64,000 nt of DNA from Campylobacter concisus (GTDB taxonomy: Bacteria; Campylobacterota; Campylobacteria; Campylobacterales; Campylobacteraceae): contig NZ_PPAW01000040.1 of NCBI RefSeq assembly GCF_002913225.1, positions 124,001 to 188,000 of the forward strand, given 5' to 3'. This document shows, piece after piece, positions 7,307 to 17,141 of the stretch (position 1 is the stretch's first letter; the number at the start of each line of letters is the position of its first letter). Below the pieces are notes generated by a model. The model was not told the DNA's origin, did no database searches, and saw nothing but the letters and a program-made list of their open reading frames with translations. The position numbers and the translations under genes are program-made.

Positions 7307-8412
7307 AAACCTCCACTTAATCTCATAATGTCGTTGAAGGTCGCAAGCACCATTATGCCAAGCAGTAGCGCCCAGCCGCAGTAGGTGAGTACGACAAGCA
7401 CCCGCTCATTTACCTCGCGCCTAAAAACTAGCTCATATAGGTTAAAAAGTATGTGTCCGCCATCAAGCGCAGGGATGGGGAATAAATTGAAAACGCCTAA
7501 ATTCACAGAGATGAGCGCTGTTATGAGAAGCAGCACGCTAACGCTGATCTGAGCGGCCTTTGATGTGACATCGGCGATCTGCACGATGCCTCCCACCTCT
7601 TTTAGTGGCACAGCACCACTTACAAGCTTGGTAAAGCTTTTAAAGATGAGCTTTGAAGCCTCGATCGTCTCGCCAAAGGCAAATTTAAGGCTCTCTAAAC
7701 CTGTGTGATAAATTTTTATCACTTCGCCGTTTGACCTAATGCCGATCAATGGGCGCTGCACTTTTTCATTAAAAGGATTTATTGTCTCGCCTATCTTTGG
7801 TGTTAAATTTATGGTCATTTGTGTGCCATTTCTATCTATTAAAATGACACTGGGTTTTGGTTCTACATTTTTGCTGATCTCGTCCCACTCGGTTATTTTT
7901 ATGCCATTTATCGCTAAAATTTTGTCATTTTTCATAAGACCAGCACTCGCAGCTGCCGAGCCTTTATCTATGTAGCCTATGCTTGGCGCTTGTTTTTCAA
8001 CTCCGATAAATCCAAGCAAAATGTATATGAAAAACGCCAAGATAAAGTTAAAAAATGGCCCAGCAAAGAGGATGTAGATCCGCTTTATAGGACTTAGCAC
8101 GTTGTAGCTGTCCGCGTCGTAGTTTTTGGCCTTTGGATCGGTGTCATCTTGCCCTTTTAGCTCCACATATCCACCAATTGGGATAGCGCTTAGGCAGTAG
8201 TCGGTGCCACCAATGTTTTTGGTGTAAATTTTCTCATCAAAGCCGATGCTAAAGGTGTTTACTTTGACGCCAAGCGATCTTGCTGCCAAAAAGTGGCCAA
8301 GCTCGTGAAAAAATATGAGAAAACTAATGGCTAAAACGGTCACTAAAAAATAAAACGAATACGCATAAAGCCCAAGGCAAAGCAGGGCTAGCGTGAAGAG
8401 AATGCCTTTCAA
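7303..8412 (-). CDS. rseP: RIP metalloprotease RseP (site-2 protease family)
   Basis: An inner-membrane zinc protease of family M50, 369 residues. The metal site HELGH lies in the first membrane helix (FFHELGHFLAARSLGV), a PDZ domain sits about residues 130-200, and the second motif LFPIPALDGGH is near residue 315. Family members cut membrane-embedded anti-sigma factors and clear signal-peptide remnants. No rpoE/rseA partner is present in the window. It is translationally coupled to yggS downstream; a 76-bp gap separates it from the preceding gene. Confidence 0.93.
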   Translation of the reverse strand: MKGILFTLALLCLGLYAYSFYFLVTVLAISFLIFFHELGHFLAARSLGVKVNTFSIGFDEKIYTKNIGGTDYCLSAIPIGGYVELKGQDDTDPKAKNYDADSYNVLSPIKRIYILFAGPFFNFILAFFIYILLGFIGVEKQAPSIGYIDKGSAAASAGLMKNDKILAINGIKITEWDEISKNVEPKPSVILIDRNGTQMTINLTPKIGETINPFNEKVQRPLIGIRSNGEVIKIYHTGLESLKFAFGETIEASKLIFKSFTKLVSGAVPLKEVGGIVQIADVTSKAAQISVSVLLLITALISVNLGVFNLFPIPALDGGHILFNLYELVFRREVNERVLVVLTYCGWALLLGIMVLATFNDIMRLSGGL

Positions 8413-8488
8413 AACTTACCTTTTTTTGAAAAAATTGTTGAGATTTTAGCCAAAGTTTATAAATTTACTCTCAAATTTGGCTTGCCAT

Positions 8489-9385
8489 TTAGGCGAAAAT
8501 TTCCTTTAGCCAAGAGAGTATTCTGGCTCTATTTAGCCCTTTGCTGACGCTAAAATAAGTTTTATCTTTATCATCTAGGTCAAATTTCACATCAAAACGT
8601 GACTTTATTTGATCTATAAATGGCTTTAAATTTAAAATATCAGGGCAGGGCAAAATATCTTTTGGCAGCTCCTGCAAAAAGCTCATGCCCTCATCGTTAA
8701 AATTTACTCTAGCCCTTGGTACAGCGTCGTTTCTAAGCTCTATCTCAAATGTGTGGTCATTTATAAAAGGGGCAAAAAGGCGAATTCCTAAGTAAAATTT
8801 ACCAGCTAGCTCATCATCGCTTAAGCCTTGATTGCTAAACCAGTAGCCAAAATTTACAGCATTTAGCGAGATATCAAAATCATAAGGATCAGCAGGGCTT
8901 ACGCCGATACGACGCAAAAGCTCATATATAGGTAGTTTTGCTTGCAAGCCATCATAATAGTCGTAAAGCTTAGCAAGTAGCGGGTGTGTGCGGCCGGCCT
9001 TCTCTTGCAAGCGTAAAATTTCAAAGATATATCTGTGTGCAAACGAGCGGTGAGATACCGAGCGAGTTGCTTGCATGCTTAGATAGTCTAAAATTTCAGG
9101 GCTTTTTGAAAAGCTCATCGCACTCCAAATGCCACGCAAAGTCTCAACGTCGTTGTCAAATGTATCAAATTTATCTGCATGGGTTTTGTCGTATTCTAAA
9201 GCGCAGCTTAGTAAAAATTCATTTAGCTCGGGGCTTATCACGCTGCCGATCTTTTCTAAATTTTTAGCATTATGATAGAAGCATGTATTGATGATCTTTT
9301 GATTTAGTTTTTTGGCCTGTTTTTGCAGTGCTGGCTCTAAATTTGCAGTGCGTTTTAGAATAATCTCTTGCAGGTCGCAGCTCAA
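8489..9385 (-). CDS. Conserved hypothetical protein (298 residues), TTG start
   Basis: I do not recognise a domain. The protein is soluble, mostly helical by appearance, without signal peptide, and contains three cysteines in its first half and a DPYDFD stretch near residue 165. The open frame has no early ATG; the TTG two bases after the pgsA stop, with an AAGAG purine stretch before it, is the best start. It lies in the pgsA to rseP run, a position similar to a conserved unknown gene I recall next to pgsA and rseP in C. jejuni. Function not assigned. Confidence 0.8.
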   Translation of the reverse strand: MSCDLQEIILKRTANLEPALQKQAKKLNQKIINTCFYHNAKNLEKIGSVISPELNEFLLSCALEYDKTHADKFDTFDNDVETLRGIWSAMSFSKSPEILDYLSMQATRSVSHRSFAHRYIFEILRLQEKAGRTHPLLAKLYDYYDGLQAKLPIYELLRRIGVSPADPYDFDISLNAVNFGYWFSNQGLSDDELAGKFYLGIRLFAPFINDHTFEIELRNDAVPRARVNFNDEGMSFLQELPKDILPCPDILNLKPFIDQIKSRFDVKFDLDDKDKTYFSVSKGLNRARILSWLKEIFA

Positions 9386-9387
9386 AT

Positions 9388-9933
9388 TTAACTCTTTTTC
9401 ATTGCTTTTACGTAGGCAAAGATATATTCAAATCCAGAATAAAGTGTTAGCACAACAGCTATCCAGAGCAAAAGCTCGCCACCAGGCCAGCTCATCAGCA
9501 AAAATCCAACCGCAAACATCTGCGAAACGGTTTTAACCTTGCCAGCCATCGATGCAGCAACCTCTACGCCGTCACTTGCCATCACGACACGAAAGCCAGT
9601 TATAAAAAACTCCCTTATCAAGATAAGATAAACAGCCCAAGCGCTCGCTCTGCCAAGCATCATAAGCCCCAAAAATGCAGCCAAAATCAGCATCTTATCA
9701 GCTAGTGGGTCAAGGATAGCGCCAAGCTTGGTCTTTTGATCCCAACTTCTAGCGATATATCCGTCAAAAAAGTCAGTCACCGAGGCGATCACAAAGATGA
9801 GAGCCGCGAAGTAATTTATCCAGCTTATATGAATTTGTGTAAAAATTTCTGGTGCATTTACGAGCATAAAAAACATAAGCGGAGCTAGCAGTATCCTAAA
9901 AAATGCCAGTGCATTTGGTAAATTTAAACTCAC
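9388..9933 (-). CDS. pgsA: CDP-diacylglycerol--glycerol-3-phosphate 3-phosphatidyltransferase
   Basis: An integral membrane enzyme (181 residues) that makes phosphatidylglycerol phosphate, the committed step toward phosphatidylglycerol. The CDP-alcohol phosphotransferase signature D-G-x2-A-R-x8-G-x3-D-x3-D is complete in DGYIARSWDQ...GAILDPLAD. The start is GTG, preceded by an AAAAAGG ribosome site. It is packed between the FabL-like reductase and the 298-residue unknown gene. Confidence 0.93.
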   Translation of the reverse strand: MSLNLPNALAFFRILLAPLMFFMLVNAPEIFTQIHISWINYFAALIFVIASVTDFFDGYIARSWDQKTKLGAILDPLADKMLILAAFLGLMMLGRASAWAVYLILIREFFITGFRVVMASDGVEVAASMAGKVKTVSQMFAVGFLLMSWPGGELLLWIAVVLTLYSGFEYIFAYVKAMKKS

Positions 9934-9967
9934 AAATATGCCTTTTTGCCTGTAAATTTCAAATTTC

Positions 9968-10756
9968 TCATTTAAATGTCGTGCCGCCGTCTATCACAAA
10001 TGTATGTCCAGTCACCCAGCTAGCCTTAGATGAGCATAAAAATAGACACGCTCCAGCTAGATCGGTCGGCTGTCCCATGCGGTTTAGAGGGCTAAGCTTT
10101 GCCGTCATATCGCGCACCTCTTCGTAGTTTGTAAAGGCTCTTAGTGCGTCTGTCTCGATAGGGCCGCCACTTACGACGTTTACGCGGATATTTTTCTCGC
10201 CAAGCTCGGTAGCAGCGTATCTTGCCATCGCCTCAACGGCTGCTTTTGCCGTTCCGTGGCCTGCGTAGTTTTCGATATAGACTAAATTTCCAGTAGAACT
10301 TAGGCTGATTATGCTACCGCCGCCCACTTTTTCCATGCGTTTTGCAGCCTCTTGTGCGCCCACGACAAAGGCATTTACAGTTGCTGTAAAGATATTATTT
10401 ATGCCTCTTGGTTTTAGCTTCATAAATTTAGTGTATCCACCAGCTACTGCGCGGCCTGAGATGATAGCGTTTGAGATGAAAAAATCAACCCTGTCAAAGT
10501 CCTCATCTATCTTTAAAAATAGCTCCTTATAGGTCTCTGGCTCAAGGATGTTTAGCGCGTAAGCTCTAGCTTTTATCTTGTAGGTAGCCTCAAGCTCTTT
10601 TGCCTGCTCTTTTGCAAGCTCCTCATTTGAGTTATAGGTAAATGCTATATTTACGCCAGTTTTTGCAAATTCTTCGACTATGGCTCTGCCGATGCCTCTA
10701 GTGCCGCCGCTGATGACTAGCGTTTTACCTTTAAATTCGTTTAGTGTGTCCTTCAT
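9968..10756 (-). CDS. FabL-like enoyl-ACP reductase (short-chain dehydrogenase)
   Basis: A 262-residue Rossmann protein of the SDR superfamily. The nucleotide motif is SGGTRGIGRA, and the active-site tyrosine and lysine are spaced Y-x6-K (YAGHGTAK), the spacing of enoyl-ACP reductases FabI/FabL rather than the Y-x3-K of ordinary SDRs. From memory it resembles Bacillus FabL at ENY...KAA.EA, VN.VSGG.I.TDAL and the C-terminal DGG. It would reduce enoyl-ACP in the last step of fatty acid elongation. It overlaps dapA by one base (TAATG). A different SDR reductase function cannot be excluded. Confidence 0.75.
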   Translation of the reverse strand: MKDTLNEFKGKTLVISGGTRGIGRAIVEEFAKTGVNIAFTYNSNEELAKEQAKELEATYKIKARAYALNILEPETYKELFLKIDEDFDRVDFFISNAIISGRAVAGGYTKFMKLKPRGINNIFTATVNAFVVGAQEAAKRMEKVGGGSIISLSSTGNLVYIENYAGHGTAKAAVEAMARYAATELGEKNIRVNVVSGGPIETDALRAFTNYEEVRDMTAKLSPLNRMGQPTDLAGACLFLCSSKASWVTGHTFVIDGGTTFK

Positions 10757-11649
10757 TAAAATCCCTTTATTTCGTAATTTTTAATAACTTCTTCTATCTT
10801 TTTGAAATTTTCTTTGCTCGGTTTGCAAAGTGGCAAGCGGTACTCCAAAGTGTCGATCAGTCCGGCTAGATACATCGCCGCTTTGATCGGTATCGGGTTG
10901 CTTTCGCAAAAGAGCGTTTTGTTGATCGTGTAGAGGTTGTCATTTATCAGTTTTGCTTTTTTATACTCTTCGCTCATCGCAAGGTGCGTAAGCTGTGAAA
11001 TTTGATCTGGCAAGAGGTTTGCAGTGACTGAAATGACGCCCTTTCCGCCATTTGAGAGGATAGGGTAGTTTATCGCATCTTCTCCGCTGATGACTACTAA
11101 ATCAGGCTCGTGAGCTAGTAGATCGACGCATCTATCGATACTTCCTGTCGCCTCTTTGATGCCGTAAATGTTTTGGCAATCTTTAAAAAGTCTAAAAACG
11201 GTCGCTGGCAAGATATCTACGCCAACTCTGCCTGGGACGTTGTAAAGAAGCACCGGAATTTCTATGCTATTTGCAATAGCTTTGTAGTGCTCGTAAAGCC
11301 CTTCTTGAGTTGGTTTGTTGTAGTAAGGAGCGACTGATAGGATGCCGTGAGCGCCGTGAGCTTGGGCAAATTTAGCGATACCTATGGCCTCGTGAGTGGC
11401 GTTACTACCAGCTCCAGCGAGCACCTTGACGTTTGTGCCCTTACATGCATCTACTGCGATCTCGATGCAAATTCTATGCTCATCATGCGTTAGAGTCGCA
11501 CTCTCTCCAGTAGTTCCCACTGGTACAACGACGTCTATGCCGTGTTTTATCTGTCTTTTTATCAGTTTTTCAAAACTGGCTTCGTCTAATTTTTGATTTT
11601 TAAATGGCGTAATTAGTGCTGTCATCGCACCTTGAAGCGAATTTTTCAC
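10756..11649 (-). CDS. dapA: 4-hydroxy-tetrahydrodipicolinate synthase
   Basis: A cytoplasmic aldolase-family enzyme that condenses pyruvate with aspartate semialdehyde, the first step of the diaminopimelate/lysine branch. The Schiff-base lysine is in GIKEATGS (residue 165), the catalytic tyrosine in LLYNVPGR (residue 136) and the carboxylate-binding loop in VGTTGES. At 297 residues it is the usual length. It sits 2 bases after the M16 protease gene and overlaps the reductase gene, in the same order I recall in C. jejuni. Its product feeds peptidoglycan, in keeping with murJ, ddl and murF nearby. Confidence 0.96.
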   Translation of the reverse strand: MKNSLQGAMTALITPFKNQKLDEASFEKLIKRQIKHGIDVVVPVGTTGESATLTHDEHRICIEIAVDACKGTNVKVLAGAGSNATHEAIGIAKFAQAHGAHGILSVAPYYNKPTQEGLYEHYKAIANSIEIPVLLYNVPGRVGVDILPATVFRLFKDCQNIYGIKEATGSIDRCVDLLAHEPDLVVISGEDAINYPILSNGGKGVISVTANLLPDQISQLTHLAMSEEYKKAKLINDNLYTINKTLFCESNPIPIKAAMYLAGLIDTLEYRLPLCKPSKENFKKIEEVIKNYEIKGF

Positions 11650-11651
11650 GT

Positions 11652-12893
11652 CTATTCCTTTTTTAAGATTATTGTCGTGCTAGTTTTTTCATTGAAATAT
11701 CTATTTGCTATCTCTTTTAAAAGCTTGGCATCTATCTTGTCTATATTTTTCTCAAGCTCGTAAAGTGGCTTTATATCGCCTCTTGCAAGGTATGAGCCAT
11801 ATAAATTTGCCACCTTGCTTGCGCTCTCAAACGAGTAGATAAAATCAGTTTTTATCAAATTTTTAACTCTTAAAACGTCCTCTTTGTTGATTGGCTTTCT
11901 CTTTAGATCATCTATGATCTTTAAAATTTCAGCCTCAACTGCGCTAGCCTCGACGTCTTGGTTGCAAACTGCTAAAAATATAAATAAATTTTCATCAACG
12001 CAGCTCATATTGTAAGCGTAAATTTGATTTACAAGCATTAGCTCATCGACAAGGCGCTGCTGTAAAATGGAGCTTTTACCAGTGGCTAAATATTCACTTA
12101 TCGCATTTAGCCCCACTTGATCAGCATGCCTAAAGTCTGGAATTTTATAAGCGATAGCTAGCATTTGCGTTTGGCTATCTTTGTAGATGATAGCTCTTCT
12201 TGCGCCGTCTTGCTCAGGCTCTTTGCAGTGTAGTTTTGGTATGGCTCTTTTGTTTTTTACGCCGCTAAAGTTTTTCTTAGCTAGCTTAAATGCCTCGTCT
12301 TTGCCGATATCGCCGCTTATCATCAAAATGGCGTTTTTTGGCTGATAATATGTAGCGTGAAATTCTTTTATATCAGCGATCTTCCAGTTTTCGATATCTT
12401 TTATAAATCCTATCGGCGTCCAGTGGTATGAGTGGTAGATAAATGCGTGGTTGTAGAGCCTAAAGTAGAGGTATCCCATGGGGTTGTTGTCTGTTCGCCA
12501 CCTGCGCTCTTCGTGCACCACCTCGCGCTCTGGCTGAAATTCTTTATCTTTTAGGCTTAAATTTTTCATAAGCTCGGCAAAAAGACCAAGCGTTTTGTCT
12601 AAATTTTCATTTGAAGCTTTTATGAAGTAGTGAGTGTAGTCAAAGCCAGTGCTTGCGTTATTTACGCCACCAAAGCCCTTTACGATCTCATCAAACTCCC
12701 CAGCGCGTAAATTTTTGGTTGATTTGAAATTTAGATGCTCTAGCATGTGAGCGATGCCGCTTTTGCCCATCACTTCGTTTCTGGAGCCAACTTTATAAAA
12801 GACATCGACGCTTATCACTTTTGAGCCAGGATTTACCGGCACGTGATAAATTTCAAGTCCATTTTCTAGTTTAAATTTATTAAATTTTATCAA
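11652..12893 (-). CDS. M16-family zinc peptidase
   Basis: An insulinase/pitrilysin-family protease with the inverted zinc motif HxxEH in AHMLEHLNF and the third ligand region in [10 protein letters not shown]. The N-terminal catalytic domain and C-terminal M16_C half are both present (413 residues). I chose a TTG start at 12893: it follows a GAGGG ribosome site at proper spacing and gives [16 protein letters not shown] as N-terminus. An ATG 24 bases upstream has no ribosome site. No signal peptide is visible, so it is probably cytoplasmic or exported by an unknown route. It overlaps the end of pyrD by 14 bases. Confidence 0.88.
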   Translation of the reverse strand: MIKFNKFKLENGLEIYHVPVNPGSKVISVDVFYKVGSRNEVMGKSGIAHMLEHLNFKSTKNLRAGEFDEIVKGFGGVNNASTGFDYTHYFIKASNENLDKTLGLFAELMKNLSLKDKEFQPEREVVHEERRWRTDNNPMGYLYFRLYNHAFIYHSYHWTPIGFIKDIENWKIADIKEFHATYYQPKNAILMISGDIGKDEAFKLAKKNFSGVKNKRAIPKLHCKEPEQDGARRAIIYKDSQTQMLAIAYKIPDFRHADQVGLNAISEYLATGKSSILQQRLVDELMLVNQIYAYNMSCVDENLFIFLAVCNQDVEASAVEAEILKIIDDLKRKPINKEDVLRVKNLIKTDFIYSFESASKVANLYGSYLARGDIKPLYELEKNIDKIDAKLLKEIANRYFNEKTSTTIILKKE

Positions 12894-13977
12894 TCTCTTG
12901 CCCTCTATTTTTAACATTTGCGCCGACTGCTTCGCTGATAGAGGCAAAACCATCTCTTTTTAAAAGCTCTAAAATTTCTAAATTTATATCTCTTGCGATC
13001 ATCGGCCCTTTGAAGATAAAGCTTGTAAAAATTTGGACCAAATTTGCTCCCATTTTTATGCGCTCATAAGCCTCTGCACCGCTATCTATGCCGCCACATG
13101 CGATAAGTGTCGTCTTGCCATAAAGCTCGTCAGCCACGGCTTTAAATATATCTTTTGACTTTTGAGCGATCACCTTGCCGCTTAGTCCGCCAAAATCCTT
13201 TAAATTTGACGAGTGAGAGAGCGAATAATCAACGCTTGTATTTGAGATAAGTATGCCACTAGCGCCGTTTTCTACCGCACAGCTACAAAGCTTGATCGCA
13301 TCTTCGTGGCTCATATCGGGAGCTATTTTAAAGATGATAGGTTTTTTAGTAAGTGGCAAAATGACGCTAAAAAGCTCTTTTATGAAGCTCTCATCTTGAA
13401 GTGCTCTTAAATTTGGCGTGTTTGGCGACGAAACGTTTATGACAAATGTATCGCAAATTTCACTAAATTCTTTTACTAAAATTTCATAGTCTTTTATCGC
13501 ATCTTCGTTTGGCGTAATCTTGTTTTTACCGATGTTTGCCCAGATCGGTATGGTGAAAGGATAGATCTTTTTTACTCTATTTTTGATAGCTTCACAGCCT
13601 TCATTGTTAAAGCCCATCGCATTTTGAATGCTCTCTTCGTCTATGAGCCTAAAAAGCCTAGGTTTTGCGTTGCCAGGTTGTGGTTTTGGCGTAAATGTGC
13701 CAAATTCTAAATGCCCAAAGCCAAGAGCCGTTAGCGCCTCAAACATCGTGGCGTTTTTATCAAAACCGCCAGCTATGCCAACTGGGTTGTGGTAGGTGCT
13801 TGAGAATAAATTTTGTTTTAGCGCATTGTCATCGACCACGCATTTGTGCGCCAAAAAGCTTAGCGAGCCAGGGAAGATTTTATTTGCCCCAACCATCGCG
13901 ACTTCAGCGATCTTGTGGGCAGTTTCAGGATCAAATTTGAAAAATATAGATTTTAAAGTATTGTAGTTTAAGCTCAT
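12880..13977 (-). CDS. pyrD: Dihydroorotate dehydrogenase (quinone), class 2
   Basis: A membrane-associated flavoprotein that oxidises dihydroorotate to orotate with quinone in pyrimidine synthesis. The class 2 features are visible: an N-terminal amphipathic extension (YNTLKSIFFKFDPETAHKIA), GIAGGFDKNA, the catalytic serine in NVSSPNTPNLR, and the FMN-phosphate region GANLVQIFTSFIFKGP. The ATG at 13977, preceded by AGAGG, gives 365 residues; longer frames upstream run into the end of msbA and have no support. Confidence 0.95.
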   Translation of the reverse strand: MSLNYNTLKSIFFKFDPETAHKIAEVAMVGANKIFPGSLSFLAHKCVVDDNALKQNLFSSTYHNPVGIAGGFDKNATMFEALTALGFGHLEFGTFTPKPQPGNAKPRLFRLIDEESIQNAMGFNNEGCEAIKNRVKKIYPFTIPIWANIGKNKITPNEDAIKDYEILVKEFSEICDTFVINVSSPNTPNLRALQDESFIKELFSVILPLTKKPIIFKIAPDMSHEDAIKLCSCAVENGASGILISNTSVDYSLSHSSNLKDFGGLSGKVIAQKSKDIFKAVADELYGKTTLIACGGIDSGAEAYERIKMGANLVQIFTSFIFKGPMIARDINLEILELLKRDGFASISEAVGANVKNRGQEIDKI

Positions 13978-14029
13978 TTTAACCTCTTTAAAATGCCTAA
14001 AATTTCTGCAAATCTTAGCAAAAATCGCC

Positions 14030-15754
14030 TTAAACCAAGGCTTTGCCCTTAAGTCTTGCATAAATTTCATTTCTCTTGCTAAGCTCCTCGTCGCTTCCGC
14101 TATCAATGATCTTGCCATCACTTAAAACTGCGATCTTATCGGCACTTTCGACCGTGCTAAGGCGGTGAGCGATGACAAAGATGATCTTTTTGCTTCTTAG
14201 ATTATTTATCGCCTTTGTGATCTCTTTTTCGCTCTCGTTATCAAGTGCTGATGTAGCCTCGTCAAAGATGAGGATTTGCGGGTTTTGATAGAGTGCTCTT
14301 GCTATGGCGATACGCTGTCTTTGACCGCCTGAGAGGTTGGTGCCAAATTCATTTAAGATAGTGTTTATGCCGTTATCTAGCTTGCTTACAAACTCATAGG
14401 CATTTGCTAGTTTTAGTGCGTTTATCACGGCATCTTCGTTAAATTCTCTGCCGTAAGCTACGTTTTTAGCAACTGTGTCGTTAAAGATATATACGCGCTG
14501 GGTTACAAGGCCGATATTTTGGCGAAGTGAGTGAATTTTGATATCTTTTAAATTTGTGCCGTTTATCAAAATTTCTCCGCCATTTACGTCATAAAATCTC
14601 ATAAGCAAATTCATAAGTGAGCTTTTTCCGCCGCCACTTGAGCCAACAAGGGCTATAAATTCTGACTTATTTGCCTCTAAATTTATCCCTTTTAAGACCT
14701 CTTTGTCACCGTAGCTTAGGCGGACGTCGTTAAATTTGATCAAATTTATCTCTTCGTTTAGCTCATTTTGGCCATCTTTTATCTGGCTTACCTTATCCAT
14801 TAAGAAAAACGTCCTCTCGCTTGCTGCGATGGCATCTTGCATCTTATTATAGATATTTACGATGCGTTTTAGCGGGGTGTAGAGCATGAAAAGCGCTGTT
14901 AGAAATGAAAAAAATGCGCCCATGTTTATCTGCCCGTCAATGACATCTTTACCACCTATTATTATGACCGCCGCCACGCCAACTGAGCCGATGGTCTCCA
15001 TTAAAGGGCTTACTAGCTGCTCGATCTTGACGCTTTTTAAATTTAGCCTAAAAAATTTATTATTTTCATCGATAAAGCGCGAATGCTCGTATTTTTGGGC
15101 GTTATTTGCTTTGATTATCTCGATATTTGTAAAAATTTCACTAAGCGCAGAGGTGATGTCTGATGTTTTTTCTTGCGACTGCTTTGAAATTTTCTTCATC
15201 CTTTTAGCAAGGCGCGAGATCGGATAGATCGCCACTGGCATGACGACAAGGGCGAAAAACGCCAGCTTTGGACTTTGATAGATGACGACGCAAAGAAGCC
15301 CTATAATGGTGACTGACTCTCTTGTTAGCTCAGGTATGATGCTTGAGACTATCGATCTTATGCGGTCGATGTCGTTGATGGTTCTGCTTATTAGCTCACC
15401 TGTCCTAAAGGTGTTAAAAAAGTCCATATCTAAATTTATGAGGTGTCCGACTAGCTTTTCGCGAAATCTCCTAATCGTATCTTGCCCGATATATGCCGTA
15501 AAATAGGCCTGCATGAAGGTTCCGATGTTTTTTATCACGTAGATTGCGATGATGGCGCAAGGCAAGATGTAAAGTAGCTTTTCGTTTTTCTCAACGAAAA
15601 TTTTATTTAGCACAGGCTCTACGAGATAGGCACTTACCGCCGTTCCACCACTGGCAAGCCCCATGCCGATGATGGCAAAAATAAAGTGTGGGATGTAGTC
15701 TTTAAAATATGGACCAAAGCGCTTTAGCACATCTTTTAAACCAAAGTTATTCAT
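14030..15754 (-). CDS. msbA: MsbA-type lipid A-core flippase (ABC exporter)
   Basis: A half-size ABC exporter (574 residues) with six membrane helices in the first 320 residues and an ATPase domain with Walker [10 protein letters not shown], signature [15 protein letters not shown] and Walker [12 protein letters not shown]. As a homodimer it would flip lipid A-core from the inner to the outer leaflet of the inner membrane. The ATG overlaps the cysS stop (ATGAATAA) and has a GAGAG ribosome site. Generic multidrug exporters share this architecture; the assignment leans on conserved position beside pyrD and cysS in Campylobacter. Confidence 0.85.
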   Translation of the reverse strand: MNNFGLKDVLKRFGPYFKDYIPHFIFAIIGMGLASGGTAVSAYLVEPVLNKIFVEKNEKLLYILPCAIIAIYVIKNIGTFMQAYFTAYIGQDTIRRFREKLVGHLINLDMDFFNTFRTGELISRTINDIDRIRSIVSSIIPELTRESVTIIGLLCVVIYQSPKLAFFALVVMPVAIYPISRLAKRMKKISKQSQEKTSDITSALSEIFTNIEIIKANNAQKYEHSRFIDENNKFFRLNLKSVKIEQLVSPLMETIGSVGVAAVIIIGGKDVIDGQINMGAFFSFLTALFMLYTPLKRIVNIYNKMQDAIAASERTFFLMDKVSQIKDGQNELNEEINLIKFNDVRLSYGDKEVLKGINLEANKSEFIALVGSSGGGKSSLMNLLMRFYDVNGGEILINGTNLKDIKIHSLRQNIGLVTQRVYIFNDTVAKNVAYGREFNEDAVINALKLANAYEFVSKLDNGINTILNEFGTNLSGGQRQRIAIARALYQNPQILIFDEATSALDNESEKEITKAINNLRSKKIIFVIAHRLSTVESADKIAVLSDGKIIDSGSDEELSKRNEIYARLKGKALV

Positions 15755-17141
15755 TATTTCTCTCCCAAACTGCGCCATTTGGTGTATCCATGATAGAGAT
15801 ATTTAGGCGAGAGAGCTCATCTCTTATCTCATCAGCCCTTGCGAAATTTCTCTCTTTTTTAGCTACCGTGCGCTCATCAAGAAGCCTCTTTATCTGCTCT
15901 TTTTGCTCGTCACTTACGCCAAACTGAAAATACTCCACATAGTTTGTGATAGCAATGCCTAAAATTTCGCCTATAAGACCCAAATTTGCCACCACTTCGG
16001 CCTTATATGCTTTATCTTTTGGATTATTATCAAGTCTTTCATTTGCCGTTTTTACAAACTCATCGACGCTTGCAAGCGCCTTTGAAGCGTTTAGATCATC
16101 GCTTAGTGCTTCAAGTAGCTCGCTTTTAAAGTTCTCATTTGCCATGCCTGCTTGCACGCCATCAACTCTTTTTTTGAGGCGATAAATTTTATCAAGTCTC
16201 TTTTTTGAAGCCACTAGATCTTCATCTGAATAGTTAAAATGTGCTCTGTAATGGCTCGTAAGCAAGTAATATCTAAGCACTTCACCATGAACGTTTTTTA
16301 GGGCGTCCTTTACGAAAAAGCTGTTATTTAGGCTCTTGCTCATCTTTTCGTTATTTACTTTTATAAAGCCATTGTGCATCCAGTATTTGCTTAAATTTTT
16401 GTGATAGGCACATCTGCACTGGCTAGCCTCGTTTTCGTGGTGCGGAAAGAGTAGGTCGATGCCTCCAGCGTGGATGTCGATCTCAAATTTATCATTTTCT
16501 TTGTCGCTTAAAAACTCCCTTATCATCGCTACGCACTCAGTATGCCAGCCAGGGCGACCCTTGCCAAATGGGCTCTCATACCATTTTTCGTCAAATTTCC
16601 AAAGCACAAAGTCTTTTTCATCTCTTTTCTCGCCAAAACTAGCCACACGCGCGATAAGATCGGTGTTATTGTCTTTGCCGCTAATGCTAAAATAGCCACT
16701 ATCCTTGCTCGTATCAAAGTAAATCCCATCGCTGGTTTTATACGCCACACCTCTATCCATAAGCACCTTGATGTAGCTAATGATCGCCTCCAAACACTGC
16801 GTAGCCTTTGGCTTAAAGTCTGGATCAAGCACGTTTAAAGCGCCCATGTCGTTCTCGTAGTGCGCTATATATTTGTTTGTGATCTCTTCTAGGCTTTGGT
16901 CAGTTTGCGCCATCTTGTTTAAAATTTTATCGTCGATGTCGGTGTAGTTTCTTGCAAATTTGACCTTGTAGCCAAGCGCTTTTAAGACCCTTCTTAAAAG
17001 ATCAAAGCTAACGGCTGACTTTGCATGCCCCAAATGCGCGTCGTCATAGACCGTTGGGCCGCACAGATAGATGCTAACTTCACCATCTTTAATAGGGCTA
17101 AACTCAACCTTTTCTCTTTTAGAAGTATCAAAAATTCGCAT
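15747..17141 (-). CDS. cysS: Cysteinyl-tRNA synthetase
   Basis: A class I aminoacyl-tRNA synthetase of 464 residues. The HIGH-type motif appears as [16 protein letters not shown] with the first zinc cysteine, the further zinc ligands in WHTECVAM and HHENEASQ, and the KMSKS motif in KMSKSLNN. The start overlaps the murJ stop by 14 bases and the end overlaps msbA, so these genes are translationally linked. Confidence 0.97.
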   Translation of the reverse strand: MRIFDTSKREKVEFSPIKDGEVSIYLCGPTVYDDAHLGHAKSAVSFDLLRRVLKALGYKVKFARNYTDIDDKILNKMAQTDQSLEEITNKYIAHYENDMGALNVLDPDFKPKATQCLEAIISYIKVLMDRGVAYKTSDGIYFDTSKDSGYFSISGKDNNTDLIARVASFGEKRDEKDFVLWKFDEKWYESPFGKGRPGWHTECVAMIREFLSDKENDKFEIDIHAGGIDLLFPHHENEASQCRCAYHKNLSKYWMHNGFIKVNNEKMSKSLNNSFFVKDALKNVHGEVLRYYLLTSHYRAHFNYSDEDLVASKKRLDKIYRLKKRVDGVQAGMANENFKSELLEALSDDLNASKALASVDEFVKTANERLDNNPKDKAYKAEVVANLGLIGEILGIAITNYVEYFQFGVSDEQKEQIKRLLDERTVAKKERNFARADEIRDELSRLNISIMDTPNGAVWERNNE

